Below are positions 42,358 through 49,781 of a stretch of DNA of 64,000 nucleotides, piece after piece. The notes under the pieces were generated by a model. The model made no database searches, was not told the origin of the DNA, and was given only the letters and a program-made list of their open reading frames with translations. Each line of letters begins with the position of its first letter. Position 1 is the first letter of the stretch. Location: NCBI RefSeq assembly GCF_049844995.1, contig NZ_JBNCMC010000008.1, positions 46,310 through 110,309 on the forward strand, written 5' to 3'. This DNA is from Luteimicrobium sp049844995 (lineage in GTDB: Bacteria; Actinomycetota; Actinomycetes; Actinomycetales; Cellulomonadaceae). Both the position numbers and the translations under genes were made by a program.

Positions 42358-42960
42358 ATGCCCTTCGTGCTCGAGCCCGAGTCCTACGTCGACGACGTCG
42401 CCCTCGACGGCGACGACCTCACCGGCCAGGACGGCACGGACGCCCGCATCGACACCTGCACGTGGCGCGCCGTCCGGCTCGACGAGGTCGTGCTGCGCCG
42501 TGCCCGCCTCAGCGACACCACGCTCGACACGGTGAGCGCGACCACGCTCGACGTCACGTCGGGCGACTGGCTGGACGTCGTCGTGCGGGACTCGCGCCTG
42601 GGCGGCGTGCAGGCGTACGACGCCGACTGGCGGCGGGTCCGGATCACGGGCGGCAAGGTCGACTACCTCAACCTGCGCGACGCGCGGCTCGCCGACGTCG
42701 TCCTGGACGGCGTCACCGTCGGCGAGCTCGACCTGACCGGCGCGCGGACCAAGGGCCTCGTGCTGCGCGACGTCGCGGTGCGCGAGCTCGTCCTGGACCG
42801 CGCGACGCTCGCGGGCGCGGACCTCACGGGGCTGGCGACCGGGGCGCTCCGGGTGCTGCGCGGCGTCGCCGGTCTACGGGGCGCCCGCGTCACCGGGCCG
42901 CAGGCGCTCGACCTCCTGCCGGCGCTCGCTGACCACGTCGGCCTGGCGATCGAGGACTGA
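42358..42960 (+). CDS. Pentapeptide-repeat-like protein
   Basis: A 200-residue protein. From about 35 to 170 it shows a five-residue periodicity with Leu or Val at the centre (for example LNLRDARLADVVLDGVTVGE, DLTGARTKGLVLRDV). This is a right-handed quadrilateral beta-helix of the pentapeptide family, with a degenerate A(D/N)LXX pattern. Some members mimic DNA and protect gyrase, but nothing here shows that. Start may be ATG 42358 or, nine bases earlier, ATG 42349. Intracellular; function unknown. Confidence 0.75.
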   Translation: MPFVLEPESYVDDVALDGDDLTGQDGTDARIDTCTWRAVRLDEVVLRRARLSDTTLDTVSATTLDVTSGDWLDVVVRDSRLGGVQAYDADWRRVRITGGKVDYLNLRDARLADVVLDGVTVGELDLTGARTKGLVLRDVAVRELVLDRATLAGADLTGLATGALRVLRGVAGLRGARVTGPQALDLLPALADHVGLAIED

Positions 42961-42969
42961 GGCGCCGCG

Positions 42970-43542
42970 TCAGGCGTCCGCGAGCCGCGCCTCGAGCCCC
43001 GCGCGCACGGCGGGCCACTCGTCGGCCAGCACGGAGAAGTACACGGTGTCCCCGCGCGTCCCGTCGCCCGCGACGCGGTGCGAGCGCAGCACTCCCTCGC
43101 GGACGGCGCCGAGCCGCTCGATCGCGGCGAGCGACCGGGCGTTGCGCGCGTCAGCACGCAGGGCGACCCGCGCCAGCCCCCACGTCTCGAACGCGTGCGT
43201 GAACAGCAGCAGCTTCACGGCCGGGTTGGTCGCGCCGCCCCACCACGCGCGCCCGTAGAGCGTGCTGCCGATCTCGACGCGCCCCTGGTCGTGCGACAGG
43301 TCGTAGAAGGACGTCGTCCCCCGCACCTCCCCGCCCTGCCCGACGACGGCGAACGCCAGCCTGGCCGGCGTCTCCACCGACCCGCGGACCCAGTCGCGCA
43401 TGGCGGGCTCGTCCTGCGGGGGCGGGCTCGTGAAGCCCTGCCAGGACGCGGCGTCGACGAGCGCGAGCAGTGCGCCGGCGTCGTCGGGCCGGAGCGGGCG
43501 GAGGGCGATCCCGTGGCCGGTCAGGGTCAGGTCGTGGTCCAC
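42970..43542 (-). CDS. GNAT-family N-acetyltransferase
   Basis: A 190-residue RimJ/RimL-type acetyltransferase. The fold is shown by GIALRPLRPDDAGALLALVD, EIGSTLYGRAWWGGATNPA, the acetyl-CoA region LLLFTHAFE and RVALRADARNARSLAAIERLGAVREGV, quoted as NARSLAAIERLGA. It likely acetylates a protein N-terminus or a small amine. GTG at 43542 fits the conserved N-terminus. It is on the same strand as, and 26 nt after, the histidine kinase gene, and convergent with the pentapeptide gene. Confidence 0.9.
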   Translation of the reverse strand: MDHDLTLTGHGIALRPLRPDDAGALLALVDAASWQGFTSPPPQDEPAMRDWVRGSVETPARLAFAVVGQGGEVRGTTSFYDLSHDQGRVEIGSTLYGRAWWGGATNPAVKLLLFTHAFETWGLARVALRADARNARSLAAIERLGAVREGVLRSHRVAGDGTRGDTVYFSVLADEWPAVRAGLEARLADA

Positions 43543-43568
43543 GGGCTCATCCCACCACGGCGCCCGCG

Positions 43569-44822
43569 TCAGGCAGGGCGCGTCTCGGTGACCGGGAGCC
43601 GAGCGGCCAGCACGAACCCGCCGTCGGGCGTGGGCCCGGCGCTGAGCTCGCCGCCGAGCCCGGCCACGCGCTCGCGGAGCCCGGCCAGCCCACGTCCGCC
43701 GCCGACCAGGGAAGGAAACGCCGCCGACGGCGTCACGGCGGCGGGGCCGTGCGTCCTCACCTCGACCTCCACGTCCTCGTCGGCGGCGGTCAGCCGGACG
43801 GTCGTGCGCGCGCCCGCCGCGTGCTTGACGGCGTTCGTCAGCCCCTCCTGGACGACGCGGTACAGCGCCAGCTCGCCTGCGGGGCCGAGCCTGGCGCCCG
43901 CGGACCGGACGCCGGCGTCGTCGTCGGGCGCCTCGACGAGCTCGACCCGCTGGCCGCCCGACCGCGCCCGCTCGACCAGGTCGCGCAGGCCAGCGAGCCC
44001 GGGCCCGCCGGTGCTGCCGTCCGCGTGGAGCAGCCCGAGCAGCTGCCGCAGCTCGCCGAGCGCCTGGCGCCCCGTGATGCTGATCGCGCTGAGGCCGTCG
44101 CGGACGCGCTCGCGCGAGGGGCCGTCGTCCGCGGAGCCGGGGCGGAGCACCACCTGGCCCGCGTCGGCCTGGACGACCATGGCGGTGACGTGGTGGGTCA
44201 CGACGTCGTGCAGCTCGCGGGCGAGCCGCACCCGCTCGTCGACGACGGCGGCAGCGGCCTCGCGCCGTCGTCGCTCGGTCTCGGCCACGGCCCGCCACCG
44301 CATCCAGGAGCCCGCGCCCCAGCACAGCACGAGGACGAGCGCGAACGACACGAAGTCGACGAGGTGGTCGGGAGACCCGCGGCCGTCCGCCACCGCGCAG
44401 AGCGCGACGTATCCGGCGACCGACGCGACCGCGACCCGGACGCGGCGCCGCTCCTGGTAGGCCCCCGCGCTGTACAGCGCGACGAGGAGGCCGAGCGAGG
44501 CGACGGTCGGCGGGTAGCCGACGGCCTGGTCGACCGCGAAGGCGACGCCGACGACGGCGAGGCTCGCCGCGGGCCGGGTGCGTCGGACCACGAGCGGCAG
44601 GGTCTGCAGTAGGACGAGGAGCACCCGGAGCGCGCCGGCCCGGTGCTCGGGAAGCTCGGCGAACGCGATGCCCTGCAGGGCGACGCCCGGGACGTACGCC
44701 GCGACGGCCAGCGCCCCGGCGAGGACCGCGTCGCGCGCGGTCACGGGCCAGGCCCGCCACCGGTCCCGCAGCGTCTTCTCGACACCGCGCGTCCGCGCTC
44801 CGGTACGCTCCCCCACGTTCAC
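43569..44822 (-). CDS. NarL-type sensor histidine kinase
   Basis: A 417-residue membrane histidine kinase. Five or six hydrophobic helices (about 30-170) form an embedded sensor. The HisKA_3 dimerisation helix has RLARELHDVVTHHVTAMVVQ with the phosphorylated His. The HATPase domain has VVQEGLTNAVKHA and GGGRGLAGLRERV; the separate acidic D-box is weak, as often in this family. It is divergent from its probable LuxR-type response regulator. GTG at 44822 or 44816 are both possible starts. Confidence 0.92.
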   Translation of the reverse strand: MNVGERTGARTRGVEKTLRDRWRAWPVTARDAVLAGALAVAAYVPGVALQGIAFAELPEHRAGALRVLLVLLQTLPLVVRRTRPAASLAVVGVAFAVDQAVGYPPTVASLGLLVALYSAGAYQERRRVRVAVASVAGYVALCAVADGRGSPDHLVDFVSFALVLVLCWGAGSWMRWRAVAETERRRREAAAAVVDERVRLARELHDVVTHHVTAMVVQADAGQVVLRPGSADDGPSRERVRDGLSAISITGRQALGELRQLLGLLHADGSTGGPGLAGLRDLVERARSGGQRVELVEAPDDDAGVRSAGARLGPAGELALYRVVQEGLTNAVKHAAGARTTVRLTAADEDVEVEVRTHGPAAVTPSAAFPSLVGGGRGLAGLRERVAGLGGELSAGPTPDGGFVLAARLPVTETRPA

Positions 44823-44867
44823 GCGCTCACCCTACGCAGGTGCGCGCACCCCGACCCGGGAGCGTCC

Positions 44868-45554
44868 ATGACCGTCCCCGAACGCCCCGTCCGCGTGCTC
44901 GTCTGCGACGACCAGGCGCTCGTCCGCGCGGGCTACGCGACCATCTTCGCGGGCTACGGGTTCGACGTCGTGGGCGAGGCCCCCGACGGCACCGCGGCGG
45001 TCCGGCTCGCCCGCGAGCTGCAGCCCGACGTCGTGGTGATGGACGTCCACATGCCGGGGATCGACGGGATCGAGGCGACGCGCCTCCTGGCCGGGCCGGA
45101 CGCCGCGACGCCGGCGAAGGTGCTGGTCGTGACCACGTTCCACACGGACGAGAACGTGTACGAGGCGCTGCGCGCGGGCGCGAGCGGCTTCCTGCTCAAG
45201 GACGCGACCCCCGACCAGCTCGTCGAGGGCGTCCGCACGGTCGCGGCCGGCGAGTCGCTCATCTCGCCCAGCGTGACGCGCCAGCTCATCGGGCGGTACG
45301 CGACCCGGCTCCGGCCGTCCGCCCCGGCGCCCGCGGACGACGGTCCCCTCGCCGTGCTGACCCCCCGCGAGCGTGAGGCGCTCACCCTGATCGCCCGGGG
45401 GCTGTCGAACGCGGAGATCGCCGCGGAGCTCGTCGTGAGCCGCGAGACCGTCAAGACCTACGTCTCGCGCATCCTCACCAAGCTGGACCTGCGCGACCGC
45501 GTCCAGGCCGTCGTCCTCGCGTACCGGCTGGGGCTGGTCTCGGCAGACGGGTGA
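44868..45554 (+). CDS. NarL/LuxR-family response regulator
   Basis: A 228-residue regulator. The receiver domain holds VLVCDDQALVRAGY, the phospho-acceptor Asp in VVMDVHMPGIDG and Lys in GFLLKDATP. The C-terminal LuxR HTH holds LTPREREALTLIARGLSNAE, IAAELVVSRETVKTYVSRIL. It is divergent from the histidine kinase with 45 bp between start codons, and upstream of a DUF998 gene that may be its target. ATG has GGGAG five bases upstream. Confidence 0.94.
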   Translation: MTVPERPVRVLVCDDQALVRAGYATIFAGYGFDVVGEAPDGTAAVRLARELQPDVVVMDVHMPGIDGIEATRLLAGPDAATPAKVLVVTTFHTDENVYEALRAGASGFLLKDATPDQLVEGVRTVAAGESLISPSVTRQLIGRYATRLRPSAPAPADDGPLAVLTPREREALTLIARGLSNAEIAAELVVSRETVKTYVSRILTKLDLRDRVQAVVLAYRLGLVSADG

Positions 45555-45704
45555 CGCGGGCCGCCGGACGCGTCCCCCGGAGGGGGACGGCGAACTGTCC
45601 ACCCGGGGGTGACGATCGCCGGGGCGCCGCTCCGTAGCGTCGTGGACGAGGCGATCGCAGCTGCGGACGCCCGTCACACAGACCTCGGAACGGGAGGCGT
45701 CCTC

Positions 45705-46466
45705 ATGTCTCGGACGACGTCCAGCACCACCCGCACCACCGACTTCGGCACCACCGATCTCAGCGCTGCCGAGCTCCGCCCCGCCGCCCGGAGCCGCGCG
45801 CGCTTCTGGTCGTGGGCCGTGATCGCCACCCACGTCGCGTTCGTGGCCGCCTGGCTGATCGCCCGGACGTGGCAGCTCCCGGGCTACAGCGCCGTGGACC
45901 ACTCCGTCAGCGACATGTACGCGGTGACGGCACCGCACGCCTGGTTCCTGCTCACCGTGATCACGGCGGCGGGGGTCGCCGCGCTCGGGTTCGTGGGCTT
46001 CGGGCTGTGGCCGGCGCTGCGCGCCGCGGGCCTCCCCGCCCGGATCGGCTCGGTGCTGCTCGCCCTGTCGGTCTTCGGGCTCGGCGACCTCCTGACCCCG
46101 TTCGAGCGCCTGGCGTGCCAGCGGGCCGACCCCACGTGCTCGTCGTCGGACCAGGTCGCGAACTTCGGCGGCACCCTCGACAGCACCCTGACGACCCTCG
46201 GGCTGGTGGTCATGGTCGCCTCGACCTTCGTCCTCGCCGCCGCGATGCGCCGGCTCCCCCGGTGGGCGTCGTGGGCGCGGCCCACGCGCTGGTTCGGCGT
46301 CGTGCTCTTCCTGCTGCTCGCCGCGACCGGCGTCTTCAGCTCGGACGGTCCGGGCGGGCTGTTCGAGCGGCTCACGGCGGCGTTCGGAGCCGCGGGGATC
46401 GTCGCGCTCGGCGTCGGCGTGCTCCGGGCGACCCGTCCGACGACGCGGCTCACCGCGGCCGGCTGA
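45705..46466 (+). CDS. DUF998 membrane protein
   Basis: A 253-residue protein with about six or seven hydrophobic helices, matching the DUF998 family. Function unknown, possibly membrane or lipid related. The first extracytoplasmic loop after helix 1 carries YSAVDHSVSDMYAVTAPHAW, with a conserved Asp/His. A long extracytoplasmic loop contains Cys residues (ERLACQRADPTCSSSD). ATG at 45705 has GGGAGG seven bases upstream; a GTG at 45609 would add an unconserved 32-residue stretch. Its 3' end overlaps the antisense DUF1990 gene by 17 nt. Positions 45555-45704 hold no other recognised element. Confidence 0.82.
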   Translation: MSRTTSSTTRTTDFGTTDLSAAELRPAARSRARFWSWAVIATHVAFVAAWLIARTWQLPGYSAVDHSVSDMYAVTAPHAWFLLTVITAAGVAALGFVGFGLWPALRAAGLPARIGSVLLALSVFGLGDLLTPFERLACQRADPTCSSSDQVANFGGTLDSTLTTLGLVVMVASTFVLAAAMRRLPRWASWARPTRWFGVVLFLLLAATGVFSSDGPGGLFERLTAAFGAAGIVALGVGVLRATRPTTRLTAAG

Positions 46467-46953
46467 GCCGGGCCAGGGCGCGCAGGTAGCGGCGCGCGAT
46501 CACGCGCTGGCCGACGCGCCCGAGCGGCCAGGCGACGCGGAGCGGCCAGGCACGCGGCTCCGACCACGCGGCGACGTCCCCCCGGACGTCGCCGTCGTCG
46601 TCGAGCAGGACGGCGAAGCGCTCGGTGCCCCGCTCGGCGTGGTCGGGCTCGGTCGCGTAGGTCACCCACGCGGAGCGCCCGTCGCTCCCGACGTCGACGA
46701 CGCGGCACGTGCCGCCGAGCGGGAGCGGACCCAGCCGGACCCGGACGCGCACCCCCACCTCCGCGCGCGCCGGGGCAGCGCCGGAGGTGTCGCGCACGCG
46801 CACGCCGGCGCCGTCGTGCATGCGCCACGTGGCGATCGCCTCGGCGGCCCGCGCGAACTCCGCCTCCCCGTGCCCGACGACGCCGCTCACGTGCAGCGCG
46901 CGGGCGCGGGCCAGCGGTGGGCCGGGCCAGGCGAGGCGGGGGTCGGGGAGCAC
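46450..46953 (-). CDS. DUF1990 family protein
   Basis: A 167-residue cytosolic protein of the DUF1990 group, of unknown role and often found beside acyl or lipid genes. It has AAEAIATWRMHDGAGVRVRD, the Val/Arg strand segment VGVRVRVRLGPLPLGGTCRV, and a late AERGTERFAVLLDDDGDV, with a basic C-terminus. GTG at 46953 follows TAGCCT by 6 nt and is probably leaderless. Confidence 0.78.
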   Translation of the reverse strand: MLPDPRLAWPGPPLARARALHVSGVVGHGEAEFARAAEAIATWRMHDGAGVRVRDTSGAAPARAEVGVRVRVRLGPLPLGGTCRVVDVGSDGRSAWVTYATEPDHAERGTERFAVLLDDDGDVRGDVAAWSEPRAWPLRVAWPLGRVGQRVIARRYLRALARLSRPR

Positions 46954-46962
46954 GCGTGGAGG

Positions 46963-47352
46963 CTACTCCAGGGCCATGCCGGTCTCGACGTTGAGGATGT
47001 TCCCGTCCGGGTCCGCGAACCAGGCGGCGCGGGCGTCGCCGTCCACGAGCACGCCGTCCTCCCACGTCCCGTCCGGGATGTCGAAGGTGAGGAGCTCGAC
47101 GCCGGACGACCGCAGGGACGCGACCTCGGCGTCGAACGCGTCGAGCGGGAGCTGGAACGAGATCGCGGTGGCCTTGTTGGTCCCCGCGAACGACGACGGG
47201 TAGACGAGGAAGCCGCCCGACGGCGTGCGGTAGACCACCCCGTCGGGGCCGGTCTGCGGGGCCGGGAACCCGAGCGTCCCCTCGTAGAAGGTCCGTGCCC
47301 GGTCCAGGTCGGTGACGGCGAGGACGGGGATCGCGGTGTGGTCGGTGAGCAT
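46963..47352 (-). CDS. VOC-superfamily (glyoxalase-like) protein
   Basis: A 129-residue vicinal-oxygen-chelate protein with two beta-alpha-beta-beta-beta modules. The first starts AIPVLAVTDLDRARTFYEGT, with LGFPAPQTGP. The second ends AAWFADPDGNILNVET, whose final Glu is the usual metal ligand. Similar proteins are lactoylglutathione lyases, dioxygenases or antibiotic-binding proteins; none can be singled out. ATG at 47352 has GGAGG five bases upstream. Confidence 0.87.
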   Translation of the reverse strand: MLTDHTAIPVLAVTDLDRARTFYEGTLGFPAPQTGPDGVVYRTPSGGFLVYPSSFAGTNKATAISFQLPLDAFDAEVASLRSSGVELLTFDIPDGTWEDGVLVDGDARAAWFADPDGNILNVETGMALE

Positions 47353-47452
47353 GACACCCTCCACGGCGGGCCGACCGACCCTCGGCCGTCCGGCCGCTCC
47401 TCCCAGGCTAGGAGGCCGCCGGGCGGACCGGGAGACCGCGGCCGGGTGATCC

Positions 47453-48895
47453 TCAGTCCAGCGCCGGCCCGCAGCCCGCCGACTCGGCGATGAAGCCCGC
47501 CGCGGCGGTCGCCACCAGCCCCGACAGGCCCGACGCCTCCGGCAGCGGGCGGGGGTCGTCCTCGACGACCCACAGCCCGTCGACGACGGCGTAGCGCGCG
47601 GCCGGCCCGTCCGTCACGAACGTCTCGAGGGCGCCGAGCAGCCGCTCGACCTCCTCGCCGCCGGTCCCGACGCCGACGCTCGCGCGGATCGCGCCCGCCG
47701 AGTGCCCGAGGCGCCGCAGCAGCGGGTGGGCGCAGAACCGCCCGTCGCGCACGCCGATGCCGTGCTCCGCGGACAGGTAGGCGGCGACCAGGCCCGGGTC
47801 GTGCTCGTCCACGGAGAACGTGACGACCCCGACCGGGTCGACGGCGTCCCCCCAGACCCGCACGACGCGCACCCCGGGGATCGCCTCGAGGCCCGTGACG
47901 AGCCGGTCGCGCAGCGCGCGCTCGTGGGCGACGAGGGCGTCGGGGTCCAGCTCGCCGAGCGTCCCGCACGCGGCCGCGAGCGCCACCGCGCCCAGGACGT
48001 TCGGCGACCCGGCCTCGTGGCGCGCGGGCGCGGGGTGCCAGGCGACGTCGTCGACGGTGACGTTGCGGACGGCGCCGCCGCCGGCGAGGTACGGGGTGCC
48101 GACGTCGAGCCAGTCGCGCCGGCCGACGAGGGCGCCCGCGCCGTAGGGCGCGTACGTCTTGTGCCCGGAGAACGCGACGTAGTCGACGCCGGTCGCCGCG
48201 AGCGAGAACCGGCGGTGCGGGACGAGCTGGGCGCCGTCGAGGAAGAGCCGCGCGCCGGCGTCGTGCGCGACGGCGACGACGTCCGCGACGGGCAGCGACT
48301 CGCCCGTCACATTGGACGCCCCGGTGATCGCGACGAGCGCGTACGGGTCGCCGTCGGCGGCACCGCCGGTGAGCGCGGCACGGAGCGCGTCCAGCGTCGC
48401 GGCGACCGTCGGGGCGGCCTCGACGGTCGTGGCGCGCACCGCGGCACCGCTCTCGCCGCGCCACGGCAGCAGGTTCGCGTGGTGCTCGGCGTCGAGGACG
48501 AGCACGCGGCCCGGGCCGCCGTCGGCGGCGGCTGGCACGCAGCCGGCGAGCAGGTTCGTCGCGTCGGTGGTGTTGCGCACGACGATCGTGGCGTCGTCGG
48601 GGCGGGCTCCCACGAACGCGCCGATCGCCTGGCGGGACGCCTCGTAGAGCGCGGTCGAGACCTGCGACAGGTACCCGGCGCCGCGGTGCACGCTCGCGTA
48701 CAGGGGCAGGACCTCGGCCACGCGGTCGGCGACCGAGCGCAGGGCGGGCGCGGACGCCGCGACGTCGAGGTTGGCGTAGGCCACGCTCCGGCCGTCGACG
48801 AGCGGGACGAGCGTGTCCGACCCGACGACGGGCAGCAGCGGCCCGGCGACCTGCGCGGCCGGGGCGGGACAGGTGAGGGTGTCGGTGGTCGTCAT
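47453..48895 (-). CDS. Class V PLP-dependent aminotransferase / cysteine desulfurase-like enzyme
   Basis: A 480-residue fold-type I PLP enzyme. VHRGAGYLSQVSTALYEASR near 90, VRNTTDATNLL, DAEHHANLLPWR, the cofactor-binding FLDGAQLVPH and Lys in FSGHKTYAPYG match the class V cysteine desulfurase/CsdA-like group. A final 60-residue extension is unassigned. It is preceded by a SAM-IV riboswitch, which ties it to sulfur-amino-acid metabolism, for example cysteine or homocysteine sulfur transfer. The exact reaction is not known. ATG has GGAGG four bases upstream. Confidence 0.88.
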   Translation of the reverse strand: MTTTDTLTCPAPAAQVAGPLLPVVGSDTLVPLVDGRSVAYANLDVAASAPALRSVADRVAEVLPLYASVHRGAGYLSQVSTALYEASRQAIGAFVGARPDDATIVVRNTTDATNLLAGCVPAAADGGPGRVLVLDAEHHANLLPWRGESGAAVRATTVEAAPTVAATLDALRAALTGGAADGDPYALVAITGASNVTGESLPVADVVAVAHDAGARLFLDGAQLVPHRRFSLAATGVDYVAFSGHKTYAPYGAGALVGRRDWLDVGTPYLAGGGAVRNVTVDDVAWHPAPARHEAGSPNVLGAVALAAACGTLGELDPDALVAHERALRDRLVTGLEAIPGVRVVRVWGDAVDPVGVVTFSVDEHDPGLVAAYLSAEHGIGVRDGRFCAHPLLRRLGHSAGAIRASVGVGTGGEEVERLLGALETFVTDGPAARYAVVDGLWVVEDDPRPLPEASGLSGLVATAAAGFIAESAGCGPALD

Positions 48896-48966
48896 GGTGC
48901 CTCCAGCGGTCCGGGGGCACGGCCGTCGGCCTACCCCGCGCTTGCCCGACGCCGCCACGGCGTGGG

Positions 48967-49079
48967 CCTGGTCGTCACCCGGGGCACCCCGCCGCGAGGG
49001 GAGGGTTGCCGGCCAGCGAGCCGGGGCTTGCCCTCCGTGCCCCCTGGGGCGCGGAGGTCGCTGGCGCTCATGACCTGGC
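48967..49079 (-). promoter_or_regulatory. SAM-IV riboswitch
   Basis: On the minus strand the RNA begins GGTCATGAGCGCCAGCGACC, pairs CCAGCG with CGCTGG, then runs AAGCCCCGGCTCGCTGG, CCGGCAACCCTCC and GGGGTGCCCCGGGTGACGACC as separate blocks. These conserved blocks and their order match the actinobacterial SAM-IV consensus as I remember it, including the closing GGTC/GACC helix and a P2 hairpin. It should bind S-adenosylmethionine and lower expression of the class V PLP enzyme gene 71 nt downstream. The expression platform (48896-48966) contains GC hairpins before the GGAGG site. Confidence 0.9.
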
Positions 49080-49107
49080 GTCCATGGTCCGCGAGCGCGG
49101 CGAGAAG

Positions 49108-49113
49108 TGTCAA
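49108..49113 (-). promoter_or_regulatory. -35 element upstream of the SAM-IV riboswitch
   Basis: The minus strand carries a consensus TTGACA here, about 30 nt before the 5' end of the riboswitch. A weak GACCAT -10 lies 18 nt on. Confidence 0.5.
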
Positions 49114-49123
49114 CGAGCGGGCG

Positions 49124-49144
49124 CATCGTCTCGCGATGTGAGAC
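49124..49144. promoter_or_regulatory. Overlapping palindromes between the two SAM riboswitch promoters
   Basis: CATCG-N5-CGATG (49124-49138) overlaps GTCTC-N7-GAGAC (49128-49144). The pair lies upstream of both divergent promoters and could bind a sulfur-metabolism regulator; no known motif is matched with confidence. Confidence 0.35.
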
Positions 49145-49174
49145 CGGCAGGGCTGGGGCGCCCGCCGGGTCACG

Positions 49175-49180
49175 TACGAT
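49175..49180 (+). promoter_or_regulatory. -10 element upstream of the SAM-I-like riboswitch
   Basis: TACGAT lies 8 nt before the 5' side of the riboswitch closing helix. No clear -35 box is present. Confidence 0.45.
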
Positions 49181-49187
49181 CGCTAGG

Positions 49188-49314
49188 TCCATCCGGAGCG
49201 GCCGAGTGACGTGGCACGACGACGCCGCAGCAACCCGCGGACCCGTGACCTCTCGGGGCGTCCCGCCCCGAGCCGCCGGGCCCGGTCGAGGGTGCTAACG
49301 CCACGACCGATGGG
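49188..49314 (+). promoter_or_regulatory. SAM-I (S-box)-like riboswitch
   Basis: A closing helix CCATC (49189-49193) with GATGG (49309-49313) encloses S-box blocks. These are GAGCGGCCGAGTGACGTGGC, then GACGCCGCAGCAACCC, an internal perfect stem CTCGGGGCG/CGCCCCGAG, and GGTGCTAACGCC. Compared with the S-box consensus, GAGTGA replaces GAGGGA and GCAGCAACC replaces CCGGCAACC, so it is a variant. It precedes rhodanese and metZ genes, as expected for SAM control of methionine synthesis. Confidence 0.78.
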
Positions 49315-49343
49315 GCGCGCCCGCCGCGGCGCGCCGGAGGAGG
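49314..49343 (+). promoter_or_regulatory. Expression platform: GC hairpin next to the ribosome binding site
   Basis: GGCGCGCC occurs at 49314-49321 and again at 49328-49335 and can pair over a 6-nt loop. The second copy directly abuts GGAGGAGG (49336-49343), six bases before the ATG. The layout suggests control of translation rather than of termination; this is inferred. Confidence 0.5.
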
Positions 49344-49349
49344 CCTCTC

Positions 49350-49781
49350 ATGAGCGTGACCGCCCGACCCGCCGACGGCTACGCCGGCGACCTCACCCCC
49401 CAGCAGGCCTGGGAGCTGCTGCGCGACGACCCGGCCGCCGTCCTCGTGGACGTCCGCACCGACGGCGAGTGGCGCGCGATCGGCGTCCCCGACACCGCCG
49501 AGCTCGGCAAGGAGACCGTGTTCGACGAGTGGGTCACGGGCGACGGCCGCCCCAACCCGGCGTTCCTCGACTCGCTCCAGGCGGCCGGCGTCGAGGCCGG
49601 CCCCGTCGTGTTCCTGTGCCGCTCGGGCCAGCGTTCGATCGGCGCCGCGCGCCTCGCCACGCAGGCCGGGATCGGCCCGTCGTACAACGTGCTCGAGGGC
49701 TTCGAGGGCGCGCCCGGGCCCGGCGGCATCCGCGACCGCGAGGGCTGGAAGGTCGCCGGCCTCCCCTGGAAGCAGTCGTGA
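49350..49781 (+). CDS. Rhodanese-like sulfurtransferase
   Basis: A 143-residue single-domain rhodanese. It has the N-terminal LTPQQAWELLRDDPAAVLVDV, VRTDGEWRAIG and the active-site loop LCRSGQRS with persulfide-forming Cys90. It could deliver sulfane sulfur to the enzyme encoded next, an O-succinylhomoserine sulfhydrylase, or recycle sulfide. Start is ATG after GGAGGAGG, directly behind the SAM-I-like riboswitch. The TGA overlaps the metZ GTG by 4 nt. Confidence 0.93.
   Translation: MSVTARPADGYAGDLTPQQAWELLRDDPAAVLVDVRTDGEWRAIGVPDTAELGKETVFDEWVTGDGRPNPAFLDSLQAAGVEAGPVVFLCRSGQRSIGAARLATQAGIGPSYNVLEGFEGAPGPGGIRDREGWKVAGLPWKQS

Noticed and set aside
49124..49144. Overlapping palindromes as an McbR-type methionine regulator site
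   Set aside because: They do not fit the TAGAC-N6-GTCTA form of that site; kept only as unassigned repeats.
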